From a virus, in IMG/VR virus record IMGVR_UViG_3300020122_000134, positions 1-22,262 of that record: a stretch of 22,262 bases of DNA; one strand, given 5' to 3'. The notes beneath the pieces were generated by a model, which did no database searches, was not told the origin of the DNA, and was given only the letters and a program-made list of their open reading frames with translations. This document shows positions 6,868-13,550 of the stretch, one piece after another. The stretch's first letter is position 1. Each line of letters opens with the position of its first letter. A program made the translations under genes and the position numbers.

Positions 6868-7713
6868 ATGAAGAGCGCACCGCTATTCGACTGGATGCAG
6901 AAGCGCCACTGGATCTATGTGCAGCGCTTCGAGAAGAATCTCCCCCCACCGTGGACCACGGACAAAATCCTGCAGCAGTACAAGTTCACCAATGTGTTCC
7001 GCCAACTGGACCGTGTTACGATTGAGCTCAACAAGTTTCTACCAGCCGATCATCCAGAATATCTATTCAACCTGATCTGGATGCGTTGGTTCAATTGGCC
7101 GGAGACGTGGAAATTGATCGGACTGATCAACAACTGGCCAAAGGAGAAACGAAGTTTCATCCGAATGTGCAAAGGCTGGCAGAACGGCGGATATCAGTTG
7201 TTCACAGGTGCATACATCGTCACCAATGGCGGCCGCAGTTGCCCCAAGCTGGACTACTATGTGGAAATGATGGACGTGCTGTGGAAAGATCGAGATCTGT
7301 TGTCCGAGTACATCAAGACCATGGGCACGCTTGAGGAAACGTGGAATATCCTGAAAAGCCAACCCGGCCTTGGGCCGTTCACTGCGTACGAAGTGGTCAC
7401 TGACCTGCGTTGGACGTGGTTGAAGAATGCACCCGACATCATGACGTGGGCGAATCCGGGGCCAGGTGCCAGACGAGGCTTGAATCGTCTGGCAGGTAGA
7501 GATCTAAAAGCCACTGTGCTGCGTGAACAGCAGATTCGAGAGATAAAGAAGCTGTTGGATATTGCAGGCGTCGTTAGGTGGCCGTCGTGGTTTCCAACGT
7601 ATGATCTGGAAATGCGGGAGATCGAGCACAGCCTGTGCGAGTTTGACAAATATGAGCGGGTGCGTTTGGGTCAGGGTCGTCCACGTTCACGTTACAACGG
7701 AGGTGCGCAATGA
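6868..7713 (+). CDS. HMUDK_hel-family protein (5-hmdU DNA kinase helical domain / aGPT-PPlase clade), 281 aa
   Basis: This belongs to the all-helical HhH-glycosylase-like family found in 5-hydroxymethyl-dU DNA kinases and in proteins named alpha-glutamyl/putrescinyl thymine pyrophosphorylase. Family landmarks are PPPWT (26-30), DKILQQYKFTNVFRQLDR (32-49), FTGAY (112-116), PGLGPFTAYEVVTDLR (166-181) and TWANPGPGARRGL (193-205). The domain fills the protein; there is no fused P-loop kinase. By family it acts on 5-hydroxymethyluracil in DNA, either binding the base or replacing a leaving group on it. ATG 6868 follows GGGAGAG, and the end overlaps the glycosyltransferase start (ATGA). Family membership is confident; the exact reaction is not. 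Confidence 0.85.
   Translation: MKSAPLFDWMQKRHWIYVQRFEKNLPPPWTTDKILQQYKFTNVFRQLDRVTIELNKFLPADHPEYLFNLIWMRWFNWPETWKLIGLINNWPKEKRSFIRMCKGWQNGGYQLFTGAYIVTNGGRSCPKLDYYVEMMDVLWKDRDLLSEYIKTMGTLEETWNILKSQPGLGPFTAYEVVTDLRWTWLKNAPDIMTWANPGPGARRGLNRLAGRDLKATVLREQQIREIKKLLDIAGVVRWPSWFPTYDLEMREIEHSLCEFDKYERVRLGQGRPRSRYNGGAQ
7467..7494. repeat. 10-bp inverted repeat inside the HMUDK_hel gene
   Basis: TGCCAGACGA (7467-7476) and TCGTCTGGCA (7485-7494) are perfect complements around an 8-base loop. The arms encode the conserved GPGARRGLNRLAG region, so the stem is compatible with strong protein conservation, but the perfect match is notable. Confidence 0.65.
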
Positions 7714-8480
7714 AAGGCAAGGAGAATTGGCAGATCTTCATTCCCACACGGGGACGCGTTCATGACCAGGAGACCTGGAAGTGGATCCCCGCGAACATGT
7801 TTAATCGGACGTATGCTCTTCTACATAAGGAGGAAGAGAAAGCGTGGAAGGACAGATATCCTGACCGGCAGTATCTTGTCCATCCAAAATCGGACATCGG
7901 TGGTATCAGGCAATGGTTGATGGAGCAAGGAAATACACCCCACCTCGTATTGGACGATGACCTCAAGTTCTATCGACGCAAGGCAATTGGGGATTGGCAC
8001 TTGCGTTACTGTGCATCATCCGACATGAGAGATCTATTTACCATGTTGTGGAAACAGCCACAAGCACTGGTGGGCGTGGCCGCACGTCAAGGACATAATC
8101 GTGAGCCGGAGAATTTCCGTCTGATTGGCCGCCAGATGCAATTACATGGCTACGATCCGCGCGTATGGCAAGATCTAGGAATCAAGTGCGATCGGGTCAA
8201 GTTGATGGAGGACTTCGACATCATCCTTCAGCTGCTGCGCGCGGGGAAACAGAACTACATCGCATATGAATGGGCCATTGGTCAACGCGCATCGAACATG
8301 CCTGGTGGATGCTCATTGTATCGCACCAATGAGGCACAGACTGCGGCCGCACAGAAATTGGCCAAGCTCCATCCTGGATTCGTCAAGGTTGTTGAGAAGG
8401 AGAACAAAAATTGGAAAGGTTTTGAGAAGCGCACCGATGTCATCGTGTACTGGAAGAAAGCCTACGAGAGTTCACTATGA
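7710..8480 (+). CDS. TET-associated-type glycosyltransferase (TAGT, GT-A fold), 256 aa
   Basis: A predicted sugar transferase acting on hydroxymethylated pyrimidines in DNA. IFIPTRGR (9-16) opens the fold, HPKSDIGGIRQWL follows (58-70), LVLDDDLKFYRR (79-90) carries the DxD-like metal/nucleotide-sugar motif, and a second acidic motif MEDFDIILQLLRAG lies at 166-179. A GGCSLYRT segment (199-206) and a C-terminal hPGFVKVV...WKKA region complete the pattern of phage members of this family. The full Shine-Dalgarno GGAGGTG (7699-7705) precedes ATG 7710. It overlaps both neighbours by four bases, which ties it to the helical-domain protein and the synthase homologue. The sugar donor cannot be told from sequence. 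Confidence 0.8.
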   Translation: MKGKENWQIFIPTRGRVHDQETWKWIPANMFNRTYALLHKEEEKAWKDRYPDRQYLVHPKSDIGGIRQWLMEQGNTPHLVLDDDLKFYRRKAIGDWHLRYCASSDMRDLFTMLWKQPQALVGVAARQGHNREPENFRLIGRQMQLHGYDPRVWQDLGIKCDRVKLMEDFDIILQLLRAGKQNYIAYEWAIGQRASNMPGGCSLYRTNEAQTAAAQKLAKLHPGFVKVVEKENKNWKGFEKRTDVIVYWKKAYESSL

Positions 8481-9424
8481 TCACGATCCGAGCAAGGAAC
8501 GTGAACGAAGCGTTGGGCAAGTGCCTGCGGATGCTAGATGAACCGATGCTGACCCGCAACATTGCCCCGCGCGGGTTGCGCACGCTGGAGTTTGTCGAGC
8601 CGGTGTGCACCACGTACCGCTACCCCTGGCAGCGGGTGCTGCTGCATGAGAAGCGGGACGCCAATCCGTTCTTTCATTTGGCGGAGGCGCTATGGATCTT
8701 GGCCGGGCGCAATGACGTTGCCCCACTGGCTCAGTTCAACAGTAACATCCGTCAGTATTCGGACGATGGGCTAACGTTTCACGGTGCTTACGGGCACAGG
8801 CTGCGCGCGGACATGGACCAGGTGGCGTGGGCCATCCGTCGATTGAAGACAGACCCAGATACGCGGCAGGTAGTGTTGCAGATCTGGGATGCGCGGCGGG
8901 ACATGCAGGAGGGTACACGAGACATGCCTTGCAACACGCAGGTGTACCTGAAGATTCGTGATGGACGGCTTAACATCTTGGTCACGTGCCGCTCGAACGA
9001 TGCGCTGTGGGGCGCATACGGGGCGAATGCTGTCCAGTTCAGCGTGCTGCAGGAATACATTGCGGCGCATGTGGGTTGTGCCATCGGCGAGTACCGCCAG
9101 GTCTCGGACAGTCTGCATGTGTACCTAGACCAAGGACCGTATCAGGTGATTAAGGACGACGTTGTTGAGGACCCATATTACAGTCAGGATCATAGCAAGC
9201 TGGACAGATATACACTGCTAGTCCAAGACCCGCAACGCTTCGACCGGGATCTCAAGCACGTGTTCGATGATCCGTTGCCCGTGTTCGAGGAACGATTCCT
9301 AGAGCATGTGTATAAGCCGATGGTGAAGTGTTGGAGGACGAGGACTATTGAAGACGCGTCTTCAATACTAGCCCCTGATTGGCGACTTGCCGTGCAGCAA
9401 TGGCTCAAGCGGAGGCAGAAATGA
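8477..9424 (+). CDS. Thymidylate synthase-family protein, probable dUMP hydroxymethylase, 315 aa
   Basis: A folate-dependent pyrimidine C5 methylase/hydroxymethylase. Catalytic Cys is C152 in DMPCNTQ; the phosphate-binding Arg and substrate loop follow in CRSNDALWGAYGANAVQF (171-188); H214/Y216 (SLHVY) match the conserved His-x-Tyr. The 'RSND.LWGAYGANAVQFS.LQEY' version differs from cellular ThyA (LG.PFNIASYALL) and is the form seen in phage hydroxymethylase-like members. N184 aligns with the Asn that selects uracil, whereas dCMP hydroxymethylases carry Asp there, so dUMP is the expected substrate. Because of its neighbours I predict 5-hydroxymethyl-dUMP as product, but plain dTMP synthesis cannot be excluded. 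It is about 50 residues longer than E. coli ThyA. The start overlaps the previous stop. Confidence 0.85.
   Translation: MITIRARNVNEALGKCLRMLDEPMLTRNIAPRGLRTLEFVEPVCTTYRYPWQRVLLHEKRDANPFFHLAEALWILAGRNDVAPLAQFNSNIRQYSDDGLTFHGAYGHRLRADMDQVAWAIRRLKTDPDTRQVVLQIWDARRDMQEGTRDMPCNTQVYLKIRDGRLNILVTCRSNDALWGAYGANAVQFSVLQEYIAAHVGCAIGEYRQVSDSLHVYLDQGPYQVIKDDVVEDPYYSQDHSKLDRYTLLVQDPQRFDRDLKHVFDDPLPVFEERFLEHVYKPMVKCWRTRTIEDASSILAPDWRLAVQQWLKRRQK
9346..9367. repeat. Perfect 22-bp palindrome near the 3' end of the synthase gene
   Basis: An uninterrupted dyad (left arm TATTGAAGACG, right arm CGTCTTCAATA) lies in coding sequence 54 bases upstream of the HD-domain gene's start. It has no loop and no T run, so it resembles an operator-type binding site more than a terminator. 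Confidence 0.8.
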
Positions 9425-9975
9425 GTGTACTGGAACATATCCAACTGACACGACGTGGCGGAGCGGTCAAGCGCTTCCATACGGTGCCGTTCATTGGTGA
9501 ACAGACCGTGGCTGCGCACACGTTCGGCGTACTGAATATTGTCATGCGGTTGGCAGATAGCTGGTCACCAGACTTGGTGCGTGCAGTGCTCTGGCATGAT
9601 TTGTCAGAATGCGAACTGGGGGACATACCAGCGCAGGCTAAATGGAAACACGGCAATTTGCATGCAGCTCTAGAGGCAAACTTCAATTACCACCACCAGT
9701 TGCTTACGAACCCGCTCACAGCCATCGAAAGCAAGCTGATCAAGTTCGCTGATCGGATGGAACTACTGCTTACGGCCATTGAGCAAGCGCGGTTGGGCAA
9801 TCAAGGTGCAGAAGTGATCATTGACCGGGTGTGCGAGCACCTTGGCCCGAAGATCATGGCGCAACCCAAGCATTGGAACCGGTTCTTCTTCGATGTACTG
9901 GAGGACTACGGCTGGCTTGAACTGAACGACTCTTTCCTGGAGGAGCATGGTATCGAAATCGGCGATGCAACGTGA
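9421..9975 (+). CDS. HD-domain 5'-deoxynucleotidase, YfbR-like, 184 aa
   Basis: A metal-dependent phosphohydrolase that is expected to remove phosphate from deoxynucleoside 5'-monophosphates. The HD set is H33 (AAHTFGV), H59-D60 (WHDLSECELGDIP) and D111 (KFADRMELL); R18 sits where YfbR has its substrate-contacting Arg. Length fits YfbR (about 200 aa). ATG 9421 has GGAGG at 9411-9415 and overlaps the synthase stop (ATGA); an upstream in-frame ATG at 9379 lies inside the synthase gene and is less likely. Next to a hydroxymethylase it could deplete dTMP or other competing nucleotides, as known dNMP-degrading enzymes do in phages with modified DNA. Its substrate choice is inference. Confidence 0.85.
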   Translation: MSVLEHIQLTRRGGAVKRFHTVPFIGEQTVAAHTFGVLNIVMRLADSWSPDLVRAVLWHDLSECELGDIPAQAKWKHGNLHAALEANFNYHHQLLTNPLTAIESKLIKFADRMELLLTAIEQARLGNQGAEVIIDRVCEHLGPKIMAQPKHWNRFFFDVLEDYGWLELNDSFLEEHGIEIGDAT

Positions 9976-10345
9976 TCTGTTCAGCGATCTGTTTGAAAAA
10001 CGGATCGCTGAACTGGCTAATCAGGACGTGCAGGCTTTGATGACTGCACGTTTGGCATACGGTGAAAGCTGGAACAGCCGGGGAGGATCAGGTGCGTTTC
10101 ATGTGTTCGCCCGTAAATGGGACCGAATCGAGAACCAGGCCAAGATGGCCGGGTATGATATATTCCAGGCAATGGAAAAGTTCCCCGGTAAGGACGGGTT
10201 ACTCGATGACGTGCGGGACTTGCGTCGCTACCTACTTCTGGTAGAAGAATATTGGTTCCGCGAGTGTCCCACTGGCGGCAAGCATGCAGTCAACCTGGAG
10301 ACGGTCACATGCGGAAAGTGCAAGCAGCTAGTTCCAGCACCATAA
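9965..10345 (+). CDS. Protein resembling nucleotide-modification-associated domain 1, with C-terminal Cys pair, 126 aa
   Basis: The pattern YGESW (32-36), GAFHVFARKWDRIEN (43-57), DDVRDLRRYLLLVEEY (81-96) resembles the small helical 'nucleotide modification associated' domain (formerly DUF1599), which occurs beside base-modification genes in phages. After it comes a short tail with C101, C116 and C119 (TCGKCKQL), possibly a zinc knuckle. I prefer the ATG at 9965 (MQRDLFSDLF), although neither it nor ATG 9947 has a well-spaced ribosome-binding site; translation may be coupled to the HD gene it overlaps. Biochemical role is unknown. The domain assignment is by pattern memory and moderate. Confidence 0.75.
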   Translation: MQRDLFSDLFEKRIAELANQDVQALMTARLAYGESWNSRGGSGAFHVFARKWDRIENQAKMAGYDIFQAMEKFPGKDGLLDDVRDLRRYLLLVEEYWFRECPTGGKHAVNLETVTCGKCKQLVPAP

Positions 10346-12309
10346 CCAACGCCAGTGAGTTGCCTAATCTCAAGGGCGTACGGGCACTGGGCACGGACTG
10401 TGAAACGCGTGACCCTGGGTTGATGGCGCTTGGGCCGGGGGACATCCGCAGGGAAGGTGAAGTGCTGGGCGTTGCCTTGTCCACCGGAGATAAGTCCTGG
10501 TACGTGCCGCTCAACGGTAAACTGTCTAGGGACAAAGCGGTGAAGTGGCTGCGGGACGTGCACGCGCAGAAGGAGACCACGTTCTACGGTGCCAACCTGA
10601 TGTACGACATGGGGTGGTATCAGAGCACAGGCTTCCCGATCCTTGGCCCGGTGCGCGACGTGCTGCATGCCGGGCGCTTGTGTGACCTGTGGGGTAAGTA
10701 TCCGTCGCTGGATGAACTGTTGGTGAAATACCTAGGTGGCGGTAAGACAGGTGACAAGCTCTGGGCATGGCTGGCTGCGCATCGGGGCGGGGAGCCTACG
10801 CGCAAAGCGCAGATCAACTATTTGAACCTTGCGCCAGTTGAGTTGGTGGGCGAATATGCCTGCGGGGATGTGGCTGAATTAGTGCGGCTGGAAGACAAGA
10901 TCAAGGTGGAACTTGAGCGGCGGTCGATGTGGAGATGGTATCTAGTAGAGGAGCGACTTCTTCCTCTACTGCATGCTATGCGCATGCGTGGGGTGCGCTA
11001 CGACGTGGACGGTGCGCACAAGCTGGGCGAGCGGTGGGCCAAGGAGCATGCAGTAGATTTGAAGACGTTTGGAGCCTTGGTCTATGGAGCTAAGGCGTGG
11101 GGCCGGATGGGGCCGGAGGAACGTGCTTTGGCTGTTGATACAGGCAGTAGTGCCAAGTTGGCTGAGGTGTATGCCTCGCGCGGCGTCGTCGTTCCCCGCA
11201 CAGATAAGACCGGTGCACCAAGCATCACCAAAGTGTGGCTGAAGGACCAGGGGGACGAGTTCTCGCTGCTACTTCAGCGTATACGCAGCCGCGAGAAACT
11301 ACGCGGAGCACATCTGGACGGTACACTACAGCATGTTGTTGCAGGACGTATCCATCCCACGCTCAAGCAATTGTGGCCACGCACGCTCAGGCTGTCGTCG
11401 GAGAATCCTTCGGAACAGAACGTGCCCAAGCGGGATGAGATACTAGCTCCGCAGATTCGTGGACTATGGTTGCCGGACAAAGGTGAAGAGTGGGGACGCT
11501 ATGACGATGCGCAGCAAGAATATCGTTACATGGTCAACTGCGCCGTAGGACCAGGTGCGGAAGAGGCACGCGGACAGTACGCGGCAGACCCCGGGATGGA
11601 CTTTCATCAGTACGTGGCGGACATGTTCGGCGTGCCACGGGACACGCGCATCAAGAACACAAATTTCTCCAAGGTGTACCGCGCTGGCAAAGCCAAGTTC
11701 TCTGCGACACTCGGTGTGGACCGTGAGGAAGGAGATAAATGGTACGCGGACTACGATGAAAAGCTGCCGTTCGTGGCGGCCACGGCGCGCAAGGCGGAAG
11801 AGCTAGCTAAGAAACGTGGCTATGTGCAGCTGATGCTGGAGGATGCGCGGATCCATTTCGACCGGTACGGCATCGATGACTGGGACTTGAAGAATTTGCA
11901 GGGAAAGACGGCAGCACAGGCCAAGGCATTGGAAGTCAGCTATCCGACAAAGAAAGAAGCCGAGCGCGTATGCAAGGAATTGTTTGGCGAGCAGGTGCCC
12001 AAGAAACATTATCGCGTGGGGCTGTACGGTGTGTATACAGCGATCAATAGCGTCATCCAGCCCAGCTGCGCGCAGCGCATGAAGAAGGCACTCCTGGATT
12101 TGCAGGATGCCGGAATCTACGACGTGCTGGGTGTGCCGCTGGTATCCGTGCATGATGAGTGGGGGTTCAGCGTACCGAAGACGAAAGCTGGGCGCGAAGC
12201 GTTCAGAGAAGTGAAACAGATCCTGGAGAAAGATCCCACTGTGCTGCGCGTACCATTCCGCGTGGGTGCGGAGATCGGCCCAGATTGGGGACATTTAAAG
12301 GAGCTATAA
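10309..12309 (+). CDS. polA: DNA polymerase I family (family A) with 3'-5' exonuclease, 666 aa
   Basis: The replicative phage DNA polymerase. The exonuclease motifs are DCE (D30, E32), N96/D100 in GANLMYD, and Y183/D187 in YACGD. Polymerase motif A is RYDDAQQEYR (about 398-407), motif B is RIKNTNFSKVY (447-457) with the O-helix Lys 449, Phe 453 and Tyr 457, and motif C is SVHDEW with D616 and E617. Phe 453 aligns with E. coli Phe762. No 5' nuclease domain is present. About 60 residues between motifs B and C (around RYGIDDWDLKNLQGKT) are less standard. ATG 10309 has GGAG at 10297-10300, and the gene lies inside the end of the previous one. It would have to accept a modified triphosphate if the pathway upstream works as predicted. 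Confidence 0.93.
   Translation: MRKVQAASSSTITNASELPNLKGVRALGTDCETRDPGLMALGPGDIRREGEVLGVALSTGDKSWYVPLNGKLSRDKAVKWLRDVHAQKETTFYGANLMYDMGWYQSTGFPILGPVRDVLHAGRLCDLWGKYPSLDELLVKYLGGGKTGDKLWAWLAAHRGGEPTRKAQINYLNLAPVELVGEYACGDVAELVRLEDKIKVELERRSMWRWYLVEERLLPLLHAMRMRGVRYDVDGAHKLGERWAKEHAVDLKTFGALVYGAKAWGRMGPEERALAVDTGSSAKLAEVYASRGVVVPRTDKTGAPSITKVWLKDQGDEFSLLLQRIRSREKLRGAHLDGTLQHVVAGRIHPTLKQLWPRTLRLSSENPSEQNVPKRDEILAPQIRGLWLPDKGEEWGRYDDAQQEYRYMVNCAVGPGAEEARGQYAADPGMDFHQYVADMFGVPRDTRIKNTNFSKVYRAGKAKFSATLGVDREEGDKWYADYDEKLPFVAATARKAEELAKKRGYVQLMLEDARIHFDRYGIDDWDLKNLQGKTAAQAKALEVSYPTKKEAERVCKELFGEQVPKKHYRVGLYGVYTAINSVIQPSCAQRMKKALLDLQDAGIYDVLGVPLVSVHDEWGFSVPKTKAGREAFREVKQILEKDPTVLRVPFRVGAEIGPDWGHLKEL
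10944..10970. repeat. 9-bp inverted repeat inside the polymerase gene
   Basis: AGTAGAGGA (10944-10952) pairs with TCCTCTACT (10962-10970) across a 9-base loop. It lies in coding sequence at the junction of exonuclease and polymerase domains. No function is evident. Confidence 0.55.
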
Positions 12310-12431
12310 TGCACCCGTTCATCATTGCACTGATCTTCGCATTGATTTTTGTAAGCGGATTTGTGCTGGGAATAGTCTATTGGCAACTACACATCAACAA
12401 AGAACAGTACGTACGTTCATCATGGCGTTGA
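12309..12431 (+). CDS. Single-helix membrane peptide, 40 aa
   Basis: ATG 12309 shares one base with the polymerase stop (TAATG) and has AAAGGAG at 12297-12303, five bases upstream. The product MHPFIIALIFALIFVSGFVL continues with GIVYWQ and a short charged tail (HINKEQYVRSSWR). Residues 3-24 are a clear transmembrane helix, likely N-out or N-in with a small soluble tail. Function unknown; small inner-membrane peptides of this type in phages include lysis or exclusion proteins. Confidence 0.65.
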   Translation: MHPFIIALIFALIFVSGFVLGIVYWQLHINKEQYVRSSWR

Positions 12432-12456
12432 TATACGTCAGATTAAAAAACGGCGG

Positions 12457-12462
12457 TATAAT
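12457..12462 (+). promoter_or_regulatory. TATAAT box directly before ATG 12468
   Basis: A perfect -10 hexamer lies five bases before the start of the next gene, which has no good Shine-Dalgarno. A TTGATA at 12428-12433 is too far (23-base spacer) for a normal -35. If active, transcription would start at or next to the ATG and give a leaderless mRNA. May be chance in an AT-rich stretch. Confidence 0.25.
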
Positions 12463-12467
12463 TAACT

Positions 12468-12740
12468 ATGGACACTTGCCTAGATTGCGGGGTGCCTTTG
12501 AAAAAGCGCGGTGCAGAACGGTGCGTGTACCACTACAAAAAGCGTTTCAAGCAATCGAAAAGATTCATCTCACCGAAGCCCAGAGATGACGGCATGACAG
12601 AGATTGAAGTGCTGGCAGCCGTGCGCGCGTTCCAGGCTAAGGGCGGGTTGATCAAACGGTTGCCGGACCAGGATACACCGCGTCGCACGATTATTTGTAG
12701 ACAGTACGAGCAGTATGAGAACGTGATTGACCACGCATAG
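12468..12740 (+). CDS. Small zinc-ribbon protein, 90 aa
   Basis: The N-terminus MDTCLDCGVPLKKRGAERC with H22 forms a C-x2-C...C-x2-H metal-binding knuckle (C4, C7, C19, H22). It is followed by a basic stretch (HYKKRFKQSKRF) and a helical second part from about residue 43 (MTEIEVLAAVRAFQAKGGLIKRLP) that resembles a small helix-turn-helix unit. Nucleic-acid binding is therefore likely. The start lacks a clear ribosome-binding site; an internal ATG at 12594 could give the second part alone. An overlapping frame from 12422 was judged a shadow because it lacks any motif. Confidence 0.65.
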   Translation: MDTCLDCGVPLKKRGAERCVYHYKKRFKQSKRFISPKPRDDGMTEIEVLAAVRAFQAKGGLIKRLPDQDTPRRTIICRQYEQYENVIDHA

Positions 12741-12953
12741 GTTCTTTCACAAGGGAGTGCAAGCTGGTCTGCGCCGCTGCGAGTTGAGGATTCGCCTGCT
12801 TGGACTATAAGCCTTGCGGCTTGCTGAGATTGAGAAGCAAAATGCCTGAGATGCTGAGGAGCAATCCGTTGACGCGCAGGACTCAGGTTAATGCATTATC
12901 ATGAGCTAGCCACAGACCAGCCCACCCACCAACGATTTTTGAGGGAGGAGAGG
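12741..12953. other. Non-coding gap with short hairpins, 213 bp
   Basis: No ORF of convincing quality lies here on either strand. It holds a 5-bp stem AAGCC-TTGC-GGCTT (12809-12822) and complementary segments AATGCCTGAG (12841-12850) against CTCAG (12882-12886) and GCATT (12893-12897), so a folded RNA is possible. It separates the replication and modification block from the accessory cassette and may hold a promoter, but no convincing -35/-10 pair was found. A 20-codon ORF from 12843 has no ribosome-binding site. Confidence 0.4.
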
Positions 12954-13136
12954 ATGAACATGGAAATCGTCTATAAAGCCATTGCCGAGGCGCTTCAGGA
13001 CTCCTATCCAGAGACGACACCCGCAATGGTGCGGGAAGTCCATGAGGCGATGCAAAAGGGTGAATCGCTTCCGCATGGGATCATCGGAATGTTTGCGCGC
13101 GACTCGCTGACCTCTTTGCGCGAACATAGGAAATAG
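12954..13136 (+). CDS. Small helical protein of unknown function, 60 aa
   Basis: ATG 12954 follows GAGGGAGGAG (12941-12950). The product starts MNMEIVYKAIAEALQDSYPE and is predicted to be helical, with an acidic N-terminal half and a basic tail (SLREHRK). It opens the accessory cassette. An in-frame upstream ATG at 12891 lacks a ribosome-binding site. No family is recognised. Confidence 0.6.
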   Translation: MNMEIVYKAIAEALQDSYPETTPAMVREVHEAMQKGESLPHGIIGMFARDSLTSLREHRK

Positions 13137-13168
13137 CCCCACCCCGAACATCGACCAGTGCGGCGTGG

Positions 13169-13357
13169 ATGGACACGCACCCCGCTAACCCCGAGGGTAA
13201 GCGTACGCCTCGTGTAGTACCGATAAGCGAGGTCAAAAATCGGGGAATGAACAATTACGCAGCCGGTATCAAGCCCGGCCACTGGTCGACCACTTGGAGG
13301 AATGAAGATGAAACCCTACGGCCCTACAACAAAAGAATTGAAAGCTGCACGGCGTAA
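13169..13357 (+). CDS. Doubtful small ORF, 62 aa
   Basis: An open frame in the gap before 13308, with a protein-like middle (RGMNNYAAGIKPGHWSTTW) but no good ribosome-binding site and an end that overlaps the better-supported next gene by 50 bases. Kept as a candidate only; the alternative is non-coding leader. Confidence 0.25.
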   Translation: MDTHPANPEGKRTPRVVPISEVKNRGMNNYAAGIKPGHWSTTWRNEDETLRPYNKRIESCTA

Positions 13358-13550
13358 GGCAAGGCTAGACGCATTCTACGCTGAGCCAAAAGAAGCCGAC
13401 ACGCCCACCGACACCGAGATGCTGGATTGGCTTTTGGCCGCAATTAGCGGGCGCAATATTAGCCACGCTGCACTTTTCAATTGGCCTCCGCAGAACCGAA
13501 ATGATATTGTCGCCGCCATGCGCACCGAAACCGGGAAGGAGGGAGAGTGA
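13308..13550 (+). CDS. Small protein of unknown function, 80 aa
   Basis: GGAGG at 13296-13300 is seven bases from ATG 13308 but only one from ATG 13302, so 13308 is chosen. The product begins with a basic helix (MKPYGPTTKELKAARRKAR) followed by an acidic, aromatic-containing part (EMLDWLLAAISG, FNWPPQNRNDIVAAM). Its GTGA overlap couples it to the next gene. No family recognised. Confidence 0.65.
   Translation: MKPYGPTTKELKAARRKARLDAFYAEPKEADTPTDTEMLDWLLAAISGRNISHAALFNWPPQNRNDIVAAMRTETGKEGE

Noticed and set aside
12422-12589. Frame beginning MALIYVRLKNGG over the zinc-ribbon gene
   Set aside because: It competes with the 12468 frame, which has a clear C-x2-C...C-x2-H motif; this one has none and no ribosome-binding site.
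12760-12830. tRNA-like fragments (AGCTGGT, GATTCGCC)
   Set aside because: No acceptor stem or complete cloverleaf can be built on either strand.
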